DNA from: Notospermus geniculatus
Taxonomy: Eukaryota; Nemertea; Pilidiophora; Heteronemertea; Lineidae
Assembly: GCA_002633025.1 (NCBI GenBank)
Contig: NMRB01000083.1
Coordinates: forward strand, 251,304-315,303
DNA: 64,000 nt
Direction: 5' to 3'
Position numbers and translations under genes: made by a program. The notes below the pieces were generated by a model. It did not search any database. It was not told where the DNA came from and saw only the letters and a list, made by a program, of their open reading frames with translations. Below are positions 33,886 through 45,097 of the stretch, piece after piece. How positions within the stretch are numbered: the first letter of the stretch is position 1; each line of letters begins with the position of its first letter.

Positions 33886-36013
33886 TGACATTCACGACTC
33901 TTCAAGGGAACTCTAAAATCGCGACATTTTTCGAAAGATTCTTTTTTTGCGATGCGAACATACAAGCGGTTGATTTTTCTTCAGAAATACTACGTAATGG
34001 CCGATTCCAAATACATGTAATTTTTTTATATCAAATATTATTTCAGGAGAGTTGGACTTTAACCAAAAGTAAGATCATGCTCATCACTCCTCAGCTAGTG
34101 ATAGACAGTATACGGCGTGTAAATAACGCCGAGCCTGGGGCGGGTTCAGCGGGCAATCGAATCAGGATTCCCCGCTCGTTTAGTGATTGTAGCTTGATTT
34201 GACATGATTCGATTTGAGACCTCGCGCACTTTGCAAATAAAATCAAGCCGATTCTCTCCTGATCCGATTGTGCACTTCCAGTTATAAATGACACTATTAA
34301 CATGGCTCCGCACGACAGGTTCTGTACAAACCAAGCAAATTAAATTTTCCCGCCCCGAGATTGAAACTTGGTTAGATCAAATTTTCATGAAAACCTTTTT
34401 CTTTTGATGACGGTCTACCAAATGATCGGGTCACTTTTGTGATCAAGACTGTGATTTAATTTGGGCCGAGGTGAATTTAGTCAGGGTTGGCTCCTATTAG
34501 ATTATCTCCCGTAATTTTCTCGTATGCACATGACTGGTGTGTGTACACTTGCCGATCAATTGCTCGGAAACATTAGGCGCAAGATCAGAGAATCGACGTC
34601 TGCTCAAGTTGTCAACTCGTCCCATGAATCTCCAGCAATGCTAAGCGCCCACATTCGTGCTGGAGTTTTTTTTATAGGCTGTAGAAGATCATTTAGTCAG
34701 GTGTATTTTTTAGGAGCCAAAATTTCACGGCATCGTGTGATTTACTTAAAGCGAACTGGTCGTGCCAGTCAAAATGTCTGAATAGAGAATCAAATGCCGC
34801 CACCTTGAAACAATTACTTTCCTCACATCGGAAATATATTGCCTGATAACATCATATTTGCACAACTGGTTGGCTTTGCTGCCTTCGAATAGCATTTAGA
34901 ATACGGTCAACTGCAAATCTAGGCCCATACCTAGGGCTGTAATCCGCTATAATACGAAATTCGTAATTATGAAATTGTGAATTTCGTGGGCCACGAAATT
35001 ATTCTTATTGTCATTTCTGACTGCCGCGACTAATTCCCTTTAAGAGACAGGAACACTCCTTACATAAGGAAACCGCTGTTTGGGGTTTTACCTCATCATC
35101 TGAACTCACCATCTGTAACCCCAGGTAAACAAAGAGCGACCTTGAGTCCCGTTGCTCTTTTCACTACGGAAACAGTGAAACCCAATGGAGGTCAAAGTCT
35201 GTGAGAGACACGTTCTGTGACACAAAATGGCGGCTGTCTTTTATGTCGCACCTGACAACAACCAGAACTCGAGTTCGAGACCTCGCTGAGTTACAGCGTC
35301 AACAAGGAATTCAATAAATCCAAAAGGCATTAGTATTATTTATAATTACCCCGCAACAATTGATATCGGAATTCATATCATGCTAATAAAGTTCATAAAG
35401 ACCCCAATGCGCATTAAAACTTCTGTCACTTGATGGTAACAATCATGTAACGCGACAGGAGTCAGTTGCTTCATCCGCGGGGTAAGGTCACCGTTTCTTT
35501 CAACACCGTGAACTTCCCTTGCCGCAGAAATCATAACTATCTGTAATGTGAGATATTAATCTTGGTAATTATACCCGTCGTGATTTCAACAGGTTTGAGC
35601 TTTGCTCTTTTTGTCTTGTCTTCTTAGACTTGACTTGGCAATGAGGTTATATCACTATAGATTTGAGACCTCTCTTTGGCAAATGAATTACCTTTCGAAC
35701 TTAGTTCCAAAAGGAAAGGCTTGGTAACTCGTGAGATTTCCCTGGTACGAATTGAAAATGTCGTAGAAGCGCGGCCTGCACATGAATTTCAAACAACAAA
35801 ACAAAATTTCAAACAACTTCGTTTTCGCTGCTTTTAGGAGACACCAACGTCCCGTGTAATATTTGCCAGTGTTCACCGATTTCAGTGTTACTTTCTTTCG
35901 GAAAGTAGTGACAACAGACAACTAGAGAGACAATGACTCTCCAATAGAGCAGTACAATGAGGAGGAACATTCACAAACAGAAACGCTGATATTACACCGT
36001 CTCCTGAAAAGCT
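33886..36013. other. No gene seen
   Basis: Unassigned. Short words around 34155 and 34250 (GAATCAGGATT/TCCTGATCCGATT) pair weakly, and 34955-35005 is A/T-rich with ACGAAAT words. There is no convincing exon. Confidence 0.3.
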
Positions 36014-36344
36014 TATGAAATAGAATCGGGTTTCTAAGGTGAAAGACATTGCTTCCTACCAGATTCGAACCCACGGACCCTCGCATGAGGCATCAATCGC
36101 CAGCACTCAGGGGCAGCACGCCTTAACCACGCCTTAATCCCCATCTTCAAAAAAGATGGTTCAATGGCCTACATGTACATGTATGTTAAACGAGGCGTCC
36201 ATCAGTACCCTGCGAGTAGTCCAAACAATCTCCGAACCCAAACAGTTTTATGTTGTTTTACAAGGGGTCACATAAAGGAGATACAAGTAAAGAATATGAA
36301 ATAGAATCGGGTTTCTAAGGTGAAAGACATTGCTTCCTACCAGA
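36014..36344 (-). repeat. tRNA-like/SINE segment between 50-bp direct repeats
   Basis: A 50-bp sequence (starting TATGAAATAGAATCGGGTTT) is exactly repeated at 36014-36063 and 36295-36344. Between them, on the minus strand at about 36056-36130, box-A-like TGGTTAAGGCG and box-B-like GGGTTCGAATCTGG indicate a tRNA-derived head. The direct repeat is unusually long for a SINE target duplication. Confidence 0.65.
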
Positions 36345-38001
36345 AACCTGAAAAGCTATGATGTTCAAACAAGAAACCACGATGGAACACGAATTGGTGT
36401 CGGAATCACCTCCGTGTGGTGTTACTCAGTTCACCCTCTTCAGGAGGTGGTTTTGGTTTCCGTTTTTCGGCTTATCTAATGAACCTAAAAATGACATCGC
36501 TATAACACATCCTCTTCTTTATACTGCGGGGTTTTCGACGGGCGACCAAGTCGGGAACAAACAGGGTGTCACTGGCCAACGGGGAGAAAAAGGATAAGGG
36601 AAGTTTGCAGAGTAAAAGGGAGTCGGACAAAAACTAGTCAGGTTCTTTGTAACCTGCGGTGACAATGTTGGACACCGCACGCCAAGTGGAGCGAAATACA
36701 AGACCGTGTCCCAGATTATAGAAAAAAACTGGTTTACAAGGAAAATACGACCACGGAGGACAATTGTCAAAAATTCTAATTTTATCCGAAGTTGACACCT
36801 CGAGTCGGTGAAGCGTCTTATTCATTGTTGTTCTTGCCCCCGAAACCACCTTAAGACGTTTATCAGGAAGTGAGGTAGTTCATCCGTATCTTTTTTGCTT
36901 CTGATGCAGGACGTATCGGATGCTCTTTAACAAAAGGATGCAGCGACAACAATGAGGCTAAAAATAGGTATTTGTCTAAGAAGACGGGACGCACCAGCAA
37001 GACGTGTTCTAAAAATTCTCAATGTTTTGTTTGTTGTAGAATTATGAATGGTTTTGACGGGCTCTCATGCATGCGCTCATGCCCGGACACTTTGGATGTT
37101 TGCCCGGCGTCAACGGAATACAACCGCCGCCAAGACCCCACGTGTCCTGGACAAAACCCCGGCCCGTGGCCGACATGTGACCCAGGCGAATTCAAACACT
37201 CTTAAAATGCTCTTGCATAATGTCCAATGTCCTCACGTCTAATTCTGGACACCTGAATAAAAGTGCGATTTCTCAATCCACATTTAATCACCCCTGATTG
37301 AGAATATTATTTTTGATATCAAGATTAGCACTCTGTAAACATTCCACCGCCCAAATTCGATGACGTACAAGTGCAGCGCAGATGAGAGTGTCCGAGCCGG
37401 CGTTCCGCTGTGTGGGATGTTGTGCCATCAGTGAAAGAGCCACACCATCCCGTATCACCTGCTTCATCCCCAAAGACACTATTAATAATCCAACCTTTGT
37501 TGATTCGATTGCTGAGGCAATTTACATAACCCATGGTGGAACTCCTTAGGGACTTCTGACAGCTGCTTCATGGACCCTCGACCTGGTGTAGGGTGCAGGT
37601 CCTTTACAAACCTGCGGTGTGTGGGCGAGGAGAAGACACTTGCAACGGAATTTCATGCAGGGTGGGGACGTTGTTCTCCTTTTCTACAGCATATTGTCGA
37701 AAATTGTCAAATATTTGGGCAAATATTGTAGGGAGTGCAGGTCCTTTAGAAATATTTCGTACGGGGGTGGACAAAAAACGAAGGGGGCCTCTTACAGAGT
37801 GCCTCGATATGATTTTTTTTGTTGCTGAGCACAGAGGAAAGAGGCGTATTTCTCCTTCCACAAAGCAAATCATCCCGAGACCATATGTTTGTGCGTTGGC
37901 TCTTGGTCGACACCTGGTTCGACAAACCCCCTTTTTTATCCTTAGAAAGCCGACCCTCGAAAAATTCATCATCAGCATGACCAAAAATTTATGTCGCTCA
38001 C
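36345..38001. other. No gene seen
   Basis: Several open frames of 60-140 codons overlap on both strands (for example 37593-38021 plus and 37604-37984 minus), so none can be trusted. GTGCAGGTCCTTTA occurs at 37589-37602 and again near 37735-37748. Confidence 0.3.
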
Positions 38002-38262
38002 TTAAGGTACTGTCACACTGAGCTAGTTCTCAAAACGTTCTGTCCCGTCCTAAAAAAATCGTAAAACGGGCTAGAACGTGTAATGTTGGCCAACTAATGT
38101 CTCGAAGTGCTGGAGCACCCTTCTCGTCCGAGCCCGTCCATGAAGATCGTAAAAAGACTGTAAAAAGTTGCCACAACGTCCACTCCGTTCGCACACAGTT
38201 TGAGCCCGTTCGGCAACATTTTCAAACGTACTGAGAACTAGCTCAGTGTGATGGTAGTATTA
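38002..38262. mobile_element. MITE with CACACTGAGCTAGTTCTC ends
   Basis: The left end TGTCACACTGAGCTAGTTCT and the right end AGAACTAGCTCAGTGTGATG are inverted about 260 bp apart, with TTA-like flanks. Confidence 0.82.
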
Positions 38263-39441
38263 GGAGATCTTGGTATAACCATCCCTCAGACAGGACAGAG
38301 GCAAGTAGAATTTTTGTGGGATCTAAGTACACGAACAAACGATAGCAGTGAAAATCGAAAAGGCCACGGCTGTGTCGTGGGCAGACAGGACTCTATTCTA
38401 TCCAACCCAACAAGCGGCTTTTTTCTTTTTTTACAAAATTTGTGCAGGTGACTATTGTCCCTTGTTGACATCACAAAATGGTCTACGCAGACACACATTT
38501 TTATTTGTTACATAAAAACGAAATTAGAAGAGGGAAAGTAAACAAGAGTTAAATGAACACTGGAAGGACAGGCTGCGTCGTTGAATTTACACATCCAACG
38601 TCTGATGCGTGGGAGGACACTTGTCGCTGGCCCAACTGCGCAACAGATAGTTTGCCATAGAATTTCGCTGTCATTTTTTTATGTGGACATAGGTAATGTA
38701 CATATAATAGTGATGTTCACAGTATATATTAAAGTGGTATTTGAGGACTTAGATGCTTCTTTGTCCTATTTCAACTGAAAACTCTGTTCTTTAGGATCTT
38801 TTGTGTAAAATGCAAGTAAGGTGGTAGGTGGGCGTTAAAAAAATACATAAAAGATTTTTGGTATTAACCAATACTGTTAACGTACCAATTTAAGCAATGT
38901 TCTGCCACTCAGTGTCTCTGATGAAAAATGAGCGACGCACAGGCTGAACGCAAATTCCTGACGCTATCTTAGTGCCATCCCATGCTAAGGCAGGAATTTC
39001 CCACCTTGCCTCAAAAATAAACGCAGTAATGAACATTAACTGTGAAAAACACCATCAAACGACACAAGTGCCCATCTAGATTGAATTTGTGACACGAGGA
39101 ATTTTGCACCTCTGACGAAAATAGAGTGAACTTGGTCCAGGAACCATGGTGGTCCATCCTCCCCCGTGTCTTACGCAACGGTCTGAACATCTTCTAAAAG
39201 ACCACATACCGGAATTATCAAAATAATACACTTTTGTGGTGAGCTAGCTAAACATAGCATATCCACCGTCATCGTTGGCCAAACTTGTGTCCCGTGAAGA
39301 ATTTTCAGGAATGAAAAAAGCCTTACATGGTGAAGTTCTGAATCGAAACTCCTTCAGTTGGTCAAGTGGCTTGGGAAGCTCCGAAGGAAGTGGTCTTGTT
39401 GAATGGCGAAAACATGGAAGTCAGGTTTGGTATGCTTGAGT
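38263..39441. other. No gene seen
   Basis: Unassigned A/T-rich sequence. The segment near 39300-39440 may belong to the decayed coding region that follows. Confidence 0.3.
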
Positions 39442-40090
39442 GTTACCCTCTTTGGCTGCGGAGGAGGGATCAAAGAAACCACCAGTGGTAGACGTGAGAA
39501 TCATTCAGAAGAACTGGAAACGTTGTCAGAATATAATACTGAAAGAACATCAGATTCTTCTGAGAAGCTTTAATAAGATCCATAAAATGGTAATCTAGGA
39601 AGGAAGAATGTTCCGAAGATCCAAAAGAATTTCTAAACAGGCTCCAAGAAGAATTGTCGAACGATCTGGAGGAAGAAATCGAAAATCATGTGAGAGCGAC
39701 GGTAATAAATGAAAATTCTCTAAGTGAGCAACATTTTCATATTTAAGAAGAAGAACCTAAGTCAAGATTCGCCAAGAAGCTTAAGGAAATCTATCTAAGA
39801 AGTGAGGATCTTCCAACGATCAAAAAAGAATTCCTTAACAGACTCCAAGAAGAATTGTCGAATGATCTAGAAGAAGAATCAGAAAAGCATGTGGAAGAGA
39901 CGATAATAGGGTGGTTTAGAAATCAAACGATCAACGTAAACTTTACGACAACGTTTTTTTCATACTACACATTAATCAGATTTTATACTGCATTTTCGGA
40001 ACAAAAATAACGTCGTTAATGTTTACGTTTATCGTTTGATTTCTAAACCTCCCTATTAGAGGAAACTCTCAGTGAGCAACTTTTCACTAC
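39442..40090 (+). pseudogene. Decayed coding region with a duplicated acidic helical module
   Basis: A frame from 39442 reads V-T-L-F-G-C-G-G-G-I-K-E-T-T and continues acidic to stops near 39570. A module E-F-L-N-R-L-Q-E-E-L-S-N-D-L-E-E-E is then encoded twice, at about 39628-39680 and 39829-39882. In-frame stops lie between the copies, and similar downstream codons (L-S-E-Q-H/L-S-E-Q-L) follow each. The repetition at protein level argues for a former coding sequence rather than chance. The second copy is split by a MITE at 39904-40058. I cannot name the family; a helical, perhaps coiled-coil protein or retroelement gag-like relic is possible. Confidence 0.45.
39904..40058. mobile_element. 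MITE inserted in the decayed module
   Basis: TAATAGGGTGGTTTAGAAAT and CAAACGAT are mirrored by ATCGTTTGATTTCTAAACCT and CCCTATTA. The paralogous module copy at about 39690-39715 lacks the insert, giving an empty-site comparison. Confidence 0.85.
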
Positions 40091-40146
40091 CTCGAATACA
40101 GGCACCTCCACAATGAAAATTAGGTTTGGGTTTTCTTTGTTGAGGC

Positions 40147-41283
40147 TTTTCTCACCTGCTGAATGCAGAGCACCAGCCACAACTGAGAGAAAACAGAATT
40201 TTTCAACACAAAGAGCCGATAACTAAGTAATTGTCTGAGTTTTGATGCCGGACAAATAAATTTCTGTGAAAATCACTAGTTCAATTAAAGTCTAGAGCAG
40301 GTTTTTACAGGTTGAATTATCTAGCAAAAGAAAGATTTCGAACGAGGTCAGAATTTTCATTAAAAGTGATGCATGGATGACTCCTGAAATTGAAAGTTCA
40401 CATTCGATATTAAAATTGGGTGCTTCATATTCTGGAGCAAGTGTTTGATTAAATCACGATTTCATTTCTTGGGTCACTTGTTATGTAATGATTGACAGGC
40501 CAACATTTAGGTTGTTTACAAGAGTGTGCCTTATTTTGAATTAACCGTTTAGAAACTGATTGCGCATCTATCATTTAGCTGAGCCTGCTGAGACCGAAGT
40601 TCTATACTGCATGAGACAACTTCAGATCAACATCGGGCTTTAGAAATACGAAGTATCAGTAAGTTACTGTTAAGTGAAAGTTTATCTAATACACTTCCTT
40701 TGTCTCCGGGNTTTTCTCACCTGCTGAATGCAGAGCACCAGCCACAACTGAGAGAAAACAGCAGTTTTCAACACAAAGAGCCGATAACTAAGTAATTGTC
40801 TGAGTTTTGATGTCAGGACAAATACATTTTGGCGAAAATCACAAGTTCAATTAAAGTCTAGAGCAGGTTTTTACAGGTTGAATTATCAAGCAAAGAAAGA
40901 TTTCGAACGAGGTCAGAATTTTCATTAAAAGTGATGCATGGATGACTTTTGAAATTGAAAGTTCACATTCGATATTAAAATTAGGTGATTCATATTCTTG
41001 AACAAGTGTTTGGTTAAATCATGATTTCATTTCTTGGGTCACTTGTTATGTAATGATTGACAGGCCAACATTTAGGTTATTTACAAGAGCAGTGTGCCTT
41101 ATTTTAAATTAACCGTTTAGAAACTGAGTGTGCATCTATCGCAAGATTTAGCTGAGCCTGCTGAGGCCGAAGCTCTATACTGCAAGAGACAACTTCAGAT
41201 CAACACCGGGCTTTAGAAATACAAAGTATCAGTAAGTTACTGTTAAGTGAAAGTTTATCTAATACACTTCCTTTGCCTCCGGG
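40147..41283 (+). repeat. ~565-bp direct duplication joined at a single N
   Basis: 40147-40710 and 40712-41283 are about 94% identical. Both begin TTTTCTCACCTGCTGAATGC and both end CTCCGGG. The only base between them is the N at 40711. This could be a real tandem duplication or two haplotype contigs not merged. No gene is seen in either copy. Confidence 0.85.
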
Positions 41284-42031
41284 GCGGAGGGGGGGGGGTA
41301 TCTTTACGACAAACGTCAAATTTGGTCACCCGCAGTAAGAAAAGCCGTTTTTAAATATTTTCTCATGACTTTCACCTATCACTTCCCACCCCCCTGCAGG
41401 TTGACTCCAGCATTTCACACTGAAATTGTATTTTTATCATCCTATAGAAAGTTTACGAAGTGCTCTAATTTGACGATAAACCCTGCAATTTATAAATCAC
41501 TGTTTAATTTTCGGACATCATGCTGCTTATGTAGTCAAAAATAACCCCCACTAAATCCGACCACGGCTATCATCCTAACTGACAAATTCCTTTTCGGACT
41601 AAATAACCAAATGAACAAACAAAATGGCTGAAGAGGGGCAGATAAAGCCACAAAGGCAAGGTGTCCAAATGTTGCATGGGACGTCACCCCAATCCATCTC
41701 CATAAATCCCTGCGGCCACGACAGAATCCACTGAAGCATTCCTGTGATGTAACCCAGCATCACGGCTTCACCACACCTCCATTCCGCATCCCAAACAATC
41801 CCTTATCAAATTTCTGATAGCCACGATCCCAATTTTACCCCCTTTCACCTGCGATATATCATGCCAAGTTACATAACTCTCAAGACCCCTGTCCAGAATC
41901 TTCGGGGTATGCACTATTTTGGACATTTTGGTGGCAGCTGGGGAAATTATGATTTCTTGGTCATGGTAGACGATCTGGCACACGCAATAGTTTAGTGAGG
42001 AGCCAATCAGCCAAGAAATCAATTGGGAGAC
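41284..42031. other. No gene seen
   Basis: It begins with a G-run (41281-41298) and is otherwise unassigned. Confidence 0.35.
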
Positions 42032-42155
42032 AGTAATTCTTATTAACCCATCCGGTTCTTCTACAGAGTTGAACAGTGAGTGTTGAGTAATAGTAATTCT
42101 TATTAACCCATCAGGTTCTTCTACAGAGTTGAACAGTGAATATTGAGTAATAGTA
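42032..42155 (+). repeat. Tandem duplication, ~61-bp unit
   Basis: Two copies of a unit beginning TAATTCTTATTAACCCATC and containing CTACAGAGTTGAACAGTGA, with only a few differences. Confidence 0.88.
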
Positions 42156-42167
42156 GCCTAAACAAAG

Positions 42168-42353
42168 TCGTCTCCGAATTTCCCAAATTTTCGACCCCAA
42201 CCAGGGTCTTCCTCATGCACTTTCTAGTAGAGATCCCAGAAGTGATCTCTAATAGAAAGGGATCTCTACTAGGATCTTTTACTGGGATCTCTACTAGAAA
42301 GTGCCTGAGGAAGACCCCGGTTGGGGTCGAAAATTTGCGAAATTCGGAGACGA
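42168..42353. mobile_element. Foldback element with ~70-bp arms
   Basis: TCGTCTCCGAATTTCCCAAA through GACCCCAACCAGGGTCTTCC is mirrored at 42290-42353. The inner arms share CACTTTCTAGTAGAGATCCC. Confidence 0.85.
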
Positions 42354-42440
42354 GTTTACATTTACTATCATTTTGTGTGTCCTTTTTGTGCTCTGTGTTG
42401 GATATCTGAATATTGAGTAAGATATCAATTAAAGCCCTCT

Positions 42441-42740
42441 TTATTAAAAGTTAAAGTTAAAGTTTGGGTTTATAGTCTGATATCAACAACGGTAGAGGTG
42501 TCATCCGACTTCACACTTTAACCCCAGTCTATCCTGAAACCTTTCAGTAGAACTCAGATGAGCTGCTCATTCAGCGCTACAATCTGAGCATTTCCGACCG
42601 GTACCCATTTATACACCTGGGTGGAGAGAGGCCAGTAAGGCAAAGAGACCTGCCCAAAGTCTCACGCCAGCAGCGGGATTCGAACCCGGGATCCTCTGAC
42701 CGCTAGTCGGAGGCCCGAACCACTACACCACCGTGGCTCC
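42441..42740 (-). mobile_element. tRNA-derived SINE
   Basis: Read on the minus strand, the element starts at 42740 with GGGAGCCACGGTGGTGTAGT (box A TGGTGTAGTGG) and has box B GGGTTCGAATCCC near 42675-42690. A body containing CCACCCAGGTGTATAAATGG follows, and the element ends in a short TTTAAC repeat tail (42441-42465). Head, body and simple tail fit a pol III-transcribed SINE moved by LINE enzymes. Confidence 0.78.
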
Positions 42741-44245
42741 CTTATTGAATTTTGCGGTATTTTCAAAGTGTTAAGAGAATGCAGGTCGAGGTCTCATAGC
42801 CTCATGAAGGTCCCTAAAATGCTTGTCTGATAGGTATTTGAAAGAATCAAGGCCTAGTTTTCAGCACACGAAAAAAAGTGCAGTCAGAGTTGTCTAATGT
42901 ATTCAGAGAGCAAAGTACATTTTTCACAAGTGAACACTAACGTCGGCGAACGTAAACACTTTTTGAATTGAATACAGTGTGGCTTTAAAGGCTGATGAAT
43001 GTTCTAAAGGGAAAATCCAAACAGACATTCGGATGGCATCAGAAATTAAAGATGCGGCAGTTCTCCCTCTAAACTTATGGGTTTCAATCAGCCCAAATCG
43101 TTCACATTCAAGAAGTGTCGTTCGAAATTGAGACAGAAGTGAAATTCAAAATTCTATTTTCTGGTACAGACACAATATCAGGCAGAGGAAAAAAGATATG
43201 GGCCATATGCTAAAATATTGAAATGAAAGCAAAGAATTGGACTTAGGAGAGGGTATAACGGTCAACCACCAAACAAGAAAGACCGAGTTTAACATGGTAA
43301 CCATTATGAATTCAATCATGAATTCCAACTTGGAGGCAAAATCAACAAAATCTAGGGTCATAACTTATCATTTAGATTTTTTCTTCTGTTTCTATGAACT
43401 ATTTTCAAATTTCAGGTTGACCATGTTTGTCCACTCCATTGAGGAAGTTATACCCCCAGGATCATAACATCACTTATCCCATCAAATATTCAAATTTGGT
43501 CCATCAAACGTGCAGTCAAGAACCCATCCCTAACTTTCCATGGTGTTTGGCAACAAACAGCAAAAGTTCACGGTGGTACTTTTGTTAATCTTTTCTGGCT
43601 ATGATTTTTAGCGGACGAGGGTTGATGTTCAGGTAAATAAACCAGAAGGTATAACGGTCACTCGATTTAAATTTTAAGTTTTGTCAAAAGAATGAAAGTT
43701 AGGGGGCATAATTTCAACATCAATAATGTTAGTACCACATCACTAATTCTTCGAGTATCTTTCAAAAATTGACTATGTAATTGAGTATGTACAGTCATTG
43801 ACAAAAGTTTATCTCCACCTGACATCTTGAATATTTCAAATACTACTGGACCAATTTTAACACTGTTTGTTGCACATGATTTCGCCCAAAATACCTATGT
43901 TAACTTCTTTGTCTTCAAACCATTGTTTGCCATATTTGGTAGGAACCAAATAGTTGTATTGTACGAACGTCCCGTATACTGTGGTTTCCTTTTGTAGGTC
44001 TCGACCATGTCGATGTGCATGGCTTAATGTGTCAGGGAATTCCTATTATATTCCAAATAGGGCACCAACCAATCAAATTTCGTTCCGGACCTTTTCCACT
44101 ACATTCATTGACTTCTAACAGTCGTGATAGAGCTACACGGTACACGGATATGCTGGCGAACAATGGCTTCACAAGGGGTTCATGACCATGAAACCTTTGT
44201 TTGCAAGCCGCGTCCGTGTAGGTGCAGCTTTATGTGAACCCGGCC
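42741..44245. other. No gene seen
   Basis: Unassigned. GGTATAACGGTCA occurs near 43252 and again near 43650. Overlapping frames on opposite strands at 43146-43467 are not convincing. Confidence 0.3.
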
Positions 44246-44381
44246 TAAGGCTTCCCTTACATAGAAGTATTCGGTATACGAAAACGCCGGTTAACAAAGG
44301 CATTCCGAGGATTCACCACCGTGAAGCCATTGTAAACCGGCGTTTTCGTATACCGTATACTTCGATGTAAAGGAAGCCTTA
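44246..44381. mobile_element. Hairpin MITE
   Basis: TAAGGCTTCCCTTACATAGA and AGTATTCGGTATACGAAAAC are mirrored by GTTTTCGTATACCGTATACT and TAAAGGAAGCCTTA. Confidence 0.85.
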
Positions 44382-44515
44382 GGCCTCCGCCCACCTGTGC
44401 GTTTCATCCAGCGTGTTCTATACGATTTTCACCAGGAAATATAAGACTACCACACATTCAATGTGACTAATCAACTAAAAATGCCCATTTCCCTATGATA
44501 AACGATTAAACACGC

Positions 44516-44959
44516 TAAAGGCCGCCGTACACGATACATTTTATTCCTACGAAATATTTCGTACTATTTCTCATCCAATTTTTTGGGAAGGAAATATTTC
44601 GCATCCCGCTGTAGATGATCCCATTTATTTCCTAGGAAGTATTACGTTGCAGCGTAAATGTTATTGTGTGTGATGAAAAATATGACCCCGTGACGGGATC
44701 ATATTTTTTTCTGTTACATGCGGACAAAAGGGGCACAAAGCATAAGTTGTAGAATAATCTGCTGCCACGGCGTACACGATAGAAATTATTCCCTATAGGC
44801 CCCCTAGCATTTTATTGCACAAGAAAAATAGGACAGGACCTATTTGTGGATTTTTTCCTATACTACAAAAATGGGACGATGTTTCCCGTCACACACGGTA
44901 AAATTATTTCCTACAAAATATTTCGTAGGAAAAAAATGTACCGTGTACGGCGGCCTTTA
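44516..44959. mobile_element. MITE with GTACACG-type ends
   Basis: TAAAGGCCGCCGTACACGAT is mirrored by ACCGTGTACGGCGGCCTTTA. The sub-ends share CTACGAAATATTTCGTA. A fragment of the same end is at about 5276-5294. Confidence 0.82.
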
Positions 44960-45097
44960 GTGACACGAGCAGATGAAACAAGCCCTTTATTCCCACTAAA
45001 CTCGGATAGATATTCGAACTTTGTGACGCGGAAAAGTAGGTTGCGTGTCAGAGCCATTGTTACAACAGAAGGCGCTCCTGCCTCGCACCAATCTGTA

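Noticed and set aside
37593-38021. 142-codon plus-strand frame
   Set aside because: A 126-codon frame is open on the opposite strand over the same bases, with no domain, signal peptide or splice context, so coding is not supported.
42668-42740. Functional tRNA gene on the minus strand
   Set aside because: It continues into a SINE-like body with a simple-repeat tail, so it is the SINE head.
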